The notes under the pieces are model-generated. The model saw only the letters and a program-made list of their open reading frames with translations. It did no database searches and had not been told where the DNA came from. Shown one piece after another: positions 6,902 to 10,884 of a DNA stretch of 10,884 nt; the stretch's first letter is position 1, and every line of letters begins with the position of its first letter. Source of the DNA: Longimicrobiales bacterium. GTDB taxonomy: Bacteria; Gemmatimonadota; Gemmatimonadetes; Longimicrobiales; Gaopeijiaceae. Made by a program: the position numbers and the translations under genes. The stretch spans positions 1-10,884 of the forward strand of contig JANQME010000221.1 in NCBI GenBank assembly GCA_028280205.1. Reading direction: 5' to 3'.

Positions 6902-6938
6902 TCTACCCGAGAGTCGTCGCGTTCGGGTAGAATGTCAA
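6892..6938 (-). promoter_or_regulatory. padR promoter and probable PadR operator (12-bp inverted repeat containing the start codon)
   Basis: CATTCTACCCGA (6899-6910) and TCGGGTAGAATG (6923-6934) form a perfect 12-bp inverted repeat with a 12-base spacer; the left arm contains the padR start codon (CAT on the plus strand). A third hexamer, GGGTAG at 6892-6897, makes a second perfect palindrome with 6903-6908 (GGGTAG-TCATT-CTACCC). On the minus strand a consensus -35 box TTGACA (6933-6938) precedes GACTCT (6910-6915) at 17 bases. This would start RNA about at the ATG. The repeats and the TTGACA are seen directly; the -10 box is poor and PadR binding is inferred. Confidence 0.78.
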
Positions 6939-6999
6939 CCCGAAGCCACGGCTCCACGCTGAAGCGAGCGAGTCCGCCCACACACGCCCGTGGCCCTCC

Positions 7000-7533
7000 C
7001 TACTCGAGCCCGAGCCCCACGGTGATCGGCTGAAGCACCTCCAGGGGCGCCGTCCGCTCGCCCGGGAGCCAGCGGTACCAGAGATCACCGGCCACGCGGA
7101 TCGCGACCTGATCCCAGCACGGGTCGCCGGTCGAGCGCGAGAGGGCTGCCGTGTCGATCCGTCCGTCCGCGTTGACGACGAGGCGGATCTCGCCCGACCC
7201 GGGAGCGGCAGGGGGGATTTCCCGCCCGAGGCAGAGGGGCGGAACCTGCATCATGCGGACGGCCTCGAGGATCCGCTCCTCCGGCTCTTGGACGAAGTCG
7301 CCCGTGGCGTCGCGGACCTGGGGTGGGCCGAAGAGCACGGAGATCCGGGTCCCGGTCCACGGGTCCGGCTCGAGCTCCACCGTGGATTGCTCGGGGCTCG
7401 ACACTGCGGCTGGCCGGTCCCAGGCGAAGAACGCGAGGGCGAGCGCGTGGGCCACCGCGGCGAGCGTCAACGAAGCCCACAGGACACGGCGCTCGCGGTG
7501 ACGACGTTCGCGGTGGCGGCGTGGTCCGGTCAT
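7000..7533 (-). CDS. TonB-like protein (short energy-transducer-type protein with TonB C-terminal domain)
   Basis: This 177-residue protein has a very basic cytoplasmic start (RHRERRHRERR) and one transmembrane helix at about 18-37 (LWASLTLAAVAHALALAFFAW). A short linker follows, then a TonB C-terminal-type domain at about 113-175, with GEIRLVVNADGRIDTAAL, PCWDQVAIRVAGDLWY and a final beta strand. TonB couples the proton gradient to outer-membrane receptors. Here the linker is only about 75 residues and not proline-rich, so it may not span the periplasm, and it may be a structural or signalling relative. Cys101 and Cys139 could form a disulfide. The start is ATG at 7533, overlapping the stop of the upstream secreted-protein gene as ATGA, so the two are translationally coupled and probably work together. 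No ExbB/ExbD genes are in the window. The domain call is fairly sure; the function is not. Confidence 0.8.
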   Translation of the reverse strand: MTGPRRHRERRHRERRVLWASLTLAAVAHALALAFFAWDRPAAVSSPEQSTVELEPDPWTGTRISVLFGPPQVRDATGDFVQEPEERILEAVRMMQVPPLCLGREIPPAAPGSGEIRLVVNADGRIDTAALSRSTGDPCWDQVAIRVAGDLWYRWLPGERTAPLEVLQPITVGLGLE

Positions 7534-8717
7534 CGGGGACCGACGCCCCAGTTCCGCTCGACGCACGCGCGAAACGCGACCTCTTCAGCCGTTCGGGCGC
7601 GCACGGGCATCACCTTGAAGTGGCCTCCACCCGGGACGCCTCCGTTCGCCTCGCCGCAAGGGTGCGCCCACGCCGGGTGCACCGTCCATGCGTGCACGGC
7701 CACCGAGACACGCTGGTAGTCGCGCGGGAGCTCCGGAAACGGAGGTGGGGTGAGGCTGTGACGAAAGAGCATGCCGCGCTCGGCTATCAGGTGTGGCAGC
7801 GAGCCCGACTCGTGATGCGCCGCGAGCTCGACCGACCCTCCCGCACCCTCGCTACGGCCTACGGTCTCGAAGCGCCAGTCCGCGCTCTCGAACCAGCCGT
7901 CGGCATCCACCCGGAGGACCCCGCGGATCGTGGCGCCGGGGGCGTCCTCCGCCGGGCAGAACACGATGGTCGTCATGTCCTCGGACCGCCGGTCCGTCGC
8001 GAAGTGGTGTGCCGCCCCGAAGGCGTCGCTCGCGAAGTGGTGGGCGGAGGACACGTGCAGCTCCGCATAGGCCCAGGCGCCGGGATCGCGGATTCCGCCG
8101 ATGTCGATCGGCTCCCACGCGTATCCCTCCGTGGCGGTCCGCTCCGAAAGGGGCTTGGCCCGGTGGTCCGCACCGTGCCACACACCTCCGCTCCACGCTA
8201 CGTAGACCTCGAACCCGTCGCCGTCGGTCGCGCGGTACAGATTCGTCTCGGATACCGCCTCACCCGTGCGTGTCAGCCGCGCCGTCAGCGCCCGCAGTTC
8301 GGTCTCCTGCGAGTACTGTTCGGCCGTCCGCCTCCACACTCCGCGCGCCTCTTCGGAGTCCTCGACGGGACAGAGGCGGCGGCCCACCACGCCGAGTCCG
8401 GGGAGGTCGAACGCCTCGGGCTCCATGCGCAGCACCCCGTCCGCCGGGATGTCGTCGACCTGCACCAGCGTGGTCTGCAGGCCCAGGCGGCTCAGGGACA
8501 GCCGTCGGACCCGTGTCCAGTCGGGCACGTCGATCTCCGCGGCGCCCGAGGAGGACGTCACGGCCGTCGCCAGCACCTCGCCCCGCCCGAACACATCGAT
8601 GCGAACCGCGGCCAGGGGCTCACCGGCTCCGTCGATCACCCTCACCGTCGTCGTCTGCCCGGCCGCCGAGTCGCAGAGCGCGAGCAAGCTCCATAGGGTC
8701 ACCACCAGTCTCGCCAT
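7530..8717 (-). CDS. secreted protein of unknown function with carboxypeptidase-regulatory-like (Ig-like) domain
   Basis: This 395-residue protein has a signal peptide (MARLVVTLWSLLALCDSAAG, likely cut after Ala19) and a beta-sandwich domain at about 22-98 (TTVRVIDGAGEPLAAVRIDVFG... ATAVTSSSGAAEIDVP). That domain matches the carboxypeptidase D regulatory-like fold common on exported proteins. The remainder (about 105-395) is not recognised. It opens with DLPGLGVVGRRLCPVEDSEE and contains a duplicated AHHFASD/AHHFATD pair at residues 225-231 and 236-242, plus Cys116, Cys254, Cys354 and Cys385 that may form disulfides. The start is ATG at 8717, because GGGAG lies 5 bases upstream; a GTG at 8723 would leave it only 1 base away. 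It leads a two-gene unit with the TonB-like gene (ATGA overlap). It is probably periplasmic or at the outer membrane. No catalytic residues of a peptidase are visible, so it should not be called a carboxypeptidase. Confidence 0.82.
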   Translation of the reverse strand: MARLVVTLWSLLALCDSAAGQTTTVRVIDGAGEPLAAVRIDVFGRGEVLATAVTSSSGAAEIDVPDWTRVRRLSLSRLGLQTTLVQVDDIPADGVLRMEPEAFDLPGLGVVGRRLCPVEDSEEARGVWRRTAEQYSQETELRALTARLTRTGEAVSETNLYRATDGDGFEVYVAWSGGVWHGADHRAKPLSERTATEGYAWEPIDIGGIRDPGAWAYAELHVSSAHHFASDAFGAAHHFATDRRSEDMTTIVFCPAEDAPGATIRGVLRVDADGWFESADWRFETVGRSEGAGGSVELAAHHESGSLPHLIAERGMLFRHSLTPPPFPELPRDYQRVSVAVHAWTVHPAWAHPCGEANGGVPGGGHFKVMPVRARTAEEVAFRACVERNWGVGPR

Positions 8718-8873
8718 CCACACTCCCGGCTGCGCGATACCGACATCCCGAAATTCTGCTGTCGCAGCATCAGGTCCGCCAGCGAGCCTTCACTCGCTAC
8801 TTCAAGTCGTGCGGTGACGGGCGGGCCTTCATGCTTCTTGCGATCGAGCCCCGTCCGGTGGCTTCGTGGAGTC
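8718..8873. other. divergent intergenic region with two short inverted repeats
   Basis: These 156 bases separate the divergent starts at 8717 (-) and 8874 (+). Two perfect small inverted repeats are visible: TGCTG-TCG-CAGCA at 8757-8769 and AGCGAG-CCTTCA-CTCGCT at 8781-8798. They could be operator sites or hairpins, but arms this short arise by chance in such GC-rich DNA. No convincing promoter boxes were found on either strand, although promoters for both genes should lie here. Confidence 0.35.
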
Positions 8874-9392
8874 ATGCCACAGGGATCTCGATTCAGCCAC
8901 GAGCGAGTGCTCATCGTCCTGCTCCTCGCGGGCATGACGCTCCTCGGGGGCGCCATGGGATACGCACTCGGCTACTTCCACGGTGTGTCGGCTCCTCGTT
9001 TGGCCGAGGCCGTCCACGATCTGTCGATCCCTGCAATAGAGGCGCGGGAGGAGCGGACCCGACGTGCGGGGATCCGCCGGACGACGCGTCGGCTCGCCTC
9101 GGTTCAGGCCGAGGCGTTCACGGAGACGGGGGTGTTCGTGGATCTCGAGGAAACCAGGTTGGACAACGGCTGGGCAGTCCGTGTCTACACCGGCTGGTAC
9201 ACGCCCGGCACCTTCGACTACAGGGGTGAGCGATACTGGGCGGCCACGGTGCGAGACCAAGACAGCCCGCCAGGCGAGTTCTGCGCGGTGGCGGTGAACC
9301 GGGACGCGCTCTACTTCGCCGGCGTCCGCCTCCGTCGAACCGAACGCGTCCGCTGCAGTTGGGACCTCGCGAACTGGCTCAATACGCGCTGA
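8874..9392 (+). CDS. membrane-anchored protein of unknown function, possible pilin-like ectodomain
   Basis: This 172-residue protein has a short polar N-terminus (MPQGSRFSHER), one hydrophobic helix at about 11-35 (VLIVLLLAGMTLLGGAMGYALGYF) and a soluble domain of about 135 residues. Residues 55-85 look like a long amphipathic helix (EREERTRRAGIRR region, then TRRLASVQAEAF). Beta-rich sequence follows, with GERYWAATVRD and EFCAVAVNRDALYFAGVRLR. Cys137 and Cys161 are the only cysteines and may pair. Helix anchor, helix spine, beta sheet and a C-terminal cysteine pair recall type IV pilin-like proteins, but the prepilin cleavage site (Gly before Phe, Glu at +5) is missing, so this is only a hypothesis. 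ATG at 8874 was chosen over GTG at 8814, which has no ribosome binding site; GGAG lies only 2 bases before 8874, so the start is not certain. It is a single gene, with a stop 90 bases from the convergent barrel gene. Confidence 0.75.
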   Translation: MPQGSRFSHERVLIVLLLAGMTLLGGAMGYALGYFHGVSAPRLAEAVHDLSIPAIEAREERTRRAGIRRTTRRLASVQAEAFTETGVFVDLEETRLDNGWAVRVYTGWYTPGTFDYRGERYWAATVRDQDSPPGEFCAVAVNRDALYFAGVRLRRTERVRCSWDLANWLNTR

Positions 9393-9425
9393 GCCATACA
9401 GGCGTCCGCCCGCTCAACCCACGAG

Positions 9426-9459
9426 TCGAGCCCCGGACGCCGAAGCGCCCGGGGCTCGA
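9426..9459 (-). terminator. strong hairpin with UUCG tetraloop downstream of the beta-barrel gene (U-tract-less terminator)
   Basis: TCGAGCCCCGG (9426-9436) and CCGGGGCTCGA (9449-9459) pair perfectly over 11 bp. Inside, bases 9437/9448 form a G-U pair only in minus-strand RNA (A-C mismatch on the plus strand), followed by 3 more G-C pairs closing a c(UUCG)g loop on that strand. That gives a 15-bp stem capped by the most stable tetraloop class, which indicates action in the RNA of the minus-strand gene ending at 9483. No T-run follows on either strand. It may also stop the convergent plus-strand gene. Confidence 0.7.
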
Positions 9460-9482
9460 TGTCCCGCCGGGGGTCTTCCGAT

Positions 9483-10139
9483 CTAGTGGATCGTGTAGTG
9501 GACCCCGGCGCCGCCCTGCCAGAGCCGGTTGTCGGCGGCGAGCAGATCGACCGCGGCGTGGAGGCCGAGGCCGTTGTTCATCGTGAAGGTCAGCCCCGCG
9601 GACGCGCCGAAATCGACCTGCGAGTTCGAGGTGTCGCCGAGCGACACACGCGTGACGTTGAGGCGCGGCATGACCCACGGGCGGACCGACGACGATCCCT
9701 GATCGAAGGTGCGGCTGACCGCGACGCCGATCGGGAATGCGAGCGACGTGAGCGTCTCACCGGCGAGCTCGGGCGCGATCCAGCCCATGCCGGCCTGGAC
9801 CGAAAGCCGGGTGGCCATCGATTCGGGCAGCACGTCCACGGCGACGGAGCCGCCGAGGGTGAGCTCGCTGTTGTTGACGTTGTCCACGAAGCCACCGCCC
9901 AGCGAGAGCGTGGCGCGGCCGGCAATGCCGGTGCGGCTGACCGCCGCCCCGAACGAGTTGAGCTCACCGGACGTCTCGTTCAGGCCACGGCCGTACGTGG
10001 CCGCGACATACGTCTCGGCCGTGCCGTAGCCGGACGGCGACGAGTAGTTGGGGAAGAACCACTGCTGCGCGTCGGCGGGCGCCGCAGCGAGGAGAGCCAG
10101 CGCGAAAGCTGCGCCGAGGACCGTAGCGAACCGCTTCAT
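9483..10139 (-). CDS. probable small outer-membrane beta-barrel protein
   Basis: This 218-residue protein has a textbook signal peptide (MKRFATVLGAAFALALLAAAPADA, cut before Gln25 after ADA). The mature part consists of alternating-residue amphipathic strands and turns rich in Gly, Asn and Ser: AETYVAATYGRGLN, RATLSLGGGFVDN, SELTLGGSVAVDVL, TRLSVQAGMGWI, LTSLAFPIGVAVSR, PWVMPRLNVTRVSL, VDFGASAGLTFTM, LGLHAAVDLL and WQGGAGVHYTIH. About eight to ten strands fit a small barrel such as the OmpA/OmpW size class. The last residue is His218 instead of the usual Phe of the BAM signal, with Tyr215 three before it. The start is ATG at 10139, with GGAGG 8 bases upstream. It is a single gene with a structured leader, an AT-rich upstream patch at about 10245-10275 and its own terminator. 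The ligand or function is unknown. The barrel call rests on strand pattern and export signal only. Confidence 0.78.
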   Translation of the reverse strand: MKRFATVLGAAFALALLAAAPADAQQWFFPNYSSPSGYGTAETYVAATYGRGLNETSGELNSFGAAVSRTGIAGRATLSLGGGFVDNVNNSELTLGGSVAVDVLPESMATRLSVQAGMGWIAPELAGETLTSLAFPIGVAVSRTFDQGSSSVRPWVMPRLNVTRVSLGDTSNSQVDFGASAGLTFTMNNGLGLHAAVDLLAADNRLWQGGAGVHYTIH

Positions 10140-10168
10140 GATCGTAACCTCCGTCCCAGGATTGTGCA

Positions 10169-10185
10169 CACGGGTTGATCCCGTG
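10169..10185 (-). repeat. short inverted repeat in the leader of the beta-barrel gene
   Basis: CACGGG-TTGAT-CCCGTG at 10169-10185 is a perfect 6-5-6 inverted repeat, extendable by two G-U pairs in the minus-strand RNA. A second small one, GCGCA-AGCTA-TGCGC, lies at 10198-10212. The first ends 30 bases upstream of the ATG at 10139, just before GGAGG, so it would stand as a hairpin in the 5' leader. It could stabilise the mRNA or be a protein-binding site; the sequence does not decide. Confidence 0.4.
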
Positions 10186-10244
10186 CAGCCGGAGGTAGCG
10201 CAAGCTATGCGCCCACTCGCCGCGACCCGATGTCGATCGATCAC

Positions 10245-10280
10245 AAGTATTTGGTATGCAATGTTTTGGATCCATCGGTC
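10245..10280 (-). promoter_or_regulatory. AT-rich patch, likely promoter region of the beta-barrel gene
   Basis: The 261 bases between the beta-barrel start (10139) and the permease stop (10401) hold one clearly AT-rich stretch at about 10245-10280 (AGTATTTGGTATGCAATG and GTTTTGGATCC on the plus strand). It stands out from its surroundings and lies 105-140 bases upstream of the ATG. TTGCAT is present on the minus strand, but no -10 box at proper spacing is convincing, so only the region, not exact boxes, is proposed. Confidence 0.35.
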
Positions 10281-10327
10281 AGTTCGCCCGACAGGCTTCG
10301 TTATCGCATCGTAAGCGCCGTGGCTGG

Positions 10328-10371
10328 CAAGAAAGACGCACGGCGGAAACATTTGTTCTCATTCGCCGTGC
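10328..10371 (-). terminator. intrinsic terminator of the ADOP permease gene ending at 10401
   Basis: GCACGGCG (10338-10345) and CGCCGTGC (10364-10371) form a perfect 8-bp GC-rich stem around an 18-base loop. On the minus strand the stem is followed by a T-rich tail, GTCTTTCTT. It begins 30 bases after the stop codon at 10401 and matches a Rho-independent terminator for that gene. The loop is longer than usual, which lowers confidence slightly. Confidence 0.7.
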
Positions 10372-10400
10372 CGAGCGGGCCGAGTCGCCCGACGCGGACC

Positions 10401-10884
10401 CTACTCGGACCGGAGCGCCCCCATGGGGTCGGCCCGACCGGCACGGCGAGCGGGGATCCAGCAGGCCGCCATGGCGACCGCGGCCAGGACGAGCGATCCA
10501 CCGAGGTACGTCGCCGGGTCGCGGACGGTAACGCCGAAGAGGAAGCCCTCGAGCAGTCGGGCCCCGAACGCGGCACCCGCGAGTCCGAGCGTGAGCCCGA
10601 GAAGGGTGACGCCGAGACCCTGGCGCGCGACGAGGCGCGTGACCTGCGCACCCTCCGCGCCGAGCGCGAGCCGGATGCCCATCTCGCGCGTGCGCTGCGT
10701 GACGGTGTAGGACATCGTCCCGTAGACGCCGACCGCGGCGAGTGCGAGCGCCAGGAACGCGAAGATGCCGAAGATCCTCGTGTAGAACTGGGAGCGCTCG
10801 ACCGAATCGGCCACGTACCCCTCCAGCGTGTTGAACTCCACGGGCAGCGTCCCGTCCAGCTCCTGCACGCTCGTCCGCATCTCC
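10401..10884 (-). CDS. ADOP-family (MacB/FtsX-like) ABC transporter permease, C-terminal end, 5' part outside window
   Basis: The frame is open from the right edge to TAG at 10401-10403, showing 160 residues (the first visible codon is GAG at 10883-10881). The visible part is the end of the second periplasmic core (QELDGTLPVEFNTLEGYVADS), followed by FtsX unit 2. That unit contains RSQFYTRIFGIFAFLALALAAVGVYG with the first helix, the loop motif TQRTREMGIRLALGAEGAQV, two further helices and the ending ARRAGRADPMGALRSE. These motifs and their order are those of ADOP and MacB-like permeases. MRTSVQELDG at 10880 contains an in-frame ATG, but this is mid-protein, not a start. Its terminator lies at 10328-10371. 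It is the third such permease here, on the same strand as the 3852-6539 gene but with several unrelated genes between. The substrate is unknown. Confidence 0.93.
   Translation of the reverse strand, partial: EMRTSVQELDGTLPVEFNTLEGYVADSVERSQFYTRIFGIFAFLALALAAVGVYGTMSYTVTQRTREMGIRLALGAEGAQVTRLVARQGLGVTLLGLTLGLAGAAFGARLLEGFLFGVTVRDPATYLGGSLVLAAVAMAACWIPARRAGRADPMGALRSE

Noticed and set aside
6945..6994. GCCACGG/CCGTGGC inverted repeat (6945-6951 and 6988-6994) as a terminator for the TonB-like gene.
   Set aside because: The 7-bp arms are 36 bases apart and no T-run follows on the minus strand; too weak to annotate.
7490..7525. Tandem near-repeat of 15 bases in the start of the TonB-like gene, encoding RHRER twice.
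   Set aside because: It only lengthens the positively charged cytoplasmic tail before the membrane helix; a minor expansion with no sign of separate function.
7323..8696. A 457-codon plus-strand open frame opposite the secreted-protein gene.
   Set aside because: No ribosome binding site or recognisable motif, and an Arg-rich low-quality composition. The opposite strand encodes a signal peptide and an Ig-like domain.
8724..8956. Possible small coding remnant in the divergent intergenic region (minus-strand frame with LEVASEGSLADLMLRQQNFG).
   Set aside because: No start signal, it runs antisense into the membrane-anchored protein gene, and it has no recognisable transposase or recombinase motif.

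Overview
This is high-GC bacterial chromosomal DNA. Three genes for ADOP-type permeases (MacB/FtsX-like, with no ATPase alongside) lie in one 10.9-kb window. One of them is paired with a small PadR regulator of the kind usually found beside such permeases. The window also has secreted and outer-membrane proteins with classical signal peptides and a TonB-like protein. Together these suggest a Gram-negative organism from Gemmatimonadota or Acidobacteriota. That placement is inferred from gene content, not from a marker gene.

Layout, left to right. (1) 1-1487, +: the C-terminal part of an ADOP permease that enters from outside the window. (2) 1495-2729, -: a two-gene unit of an AhpD/carboxymuconolactone-decarboxylase-family protein followed by a TetR regulator, with a perfect 16-bp palindrome just upstream of the first gene. 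(3) 2875-2947, +: tRNA-Lys(TTT), followed by a hairpin terminator. (4) 3112-3816, +: an AbrB/MazE-type antitoxin and a PIN-domain toxin, preceded by an AT-rich palindrome. (5) 3852-6901, -: a PadR regulator translationally coupled to a full-length ADOP permease. The padR promoter carries a perfect 12-bp inverted repeat that includes the start codon and a consensus TTGACA box. (6) 7000-8717, -: a secreted protein of unknown function with a carboxypeptidase-regulatory-like domain, overlapping by ATGA a short TonB-like protein. (7) 8874-9392, +: a membrane-anchored protein of unknown function. (8) 9483-10139, -: a probable small outer-membrane beta-barrel protein, followed by a hairpin with a UUCG tetraloop. 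(9) 10401-10884, -: the C-terminal end of a third ADOP permease, with its own terminator, running out of the window.

Most units look independent and locally regulated. Three carry a regulator gene with a palindrome in its own promoter (TetR/AhpD-like, AbrB/PIN, PadR/ADOP). No CRISPR array, prophage, integrase or insertion sequence was seen. No stretch longer than about 265 bases lacks a gene. The least explained material is the HH-repeat secreted protein with its TonB-like partner (7000-8717) and the membrane-anchored protein at 8874-9392.
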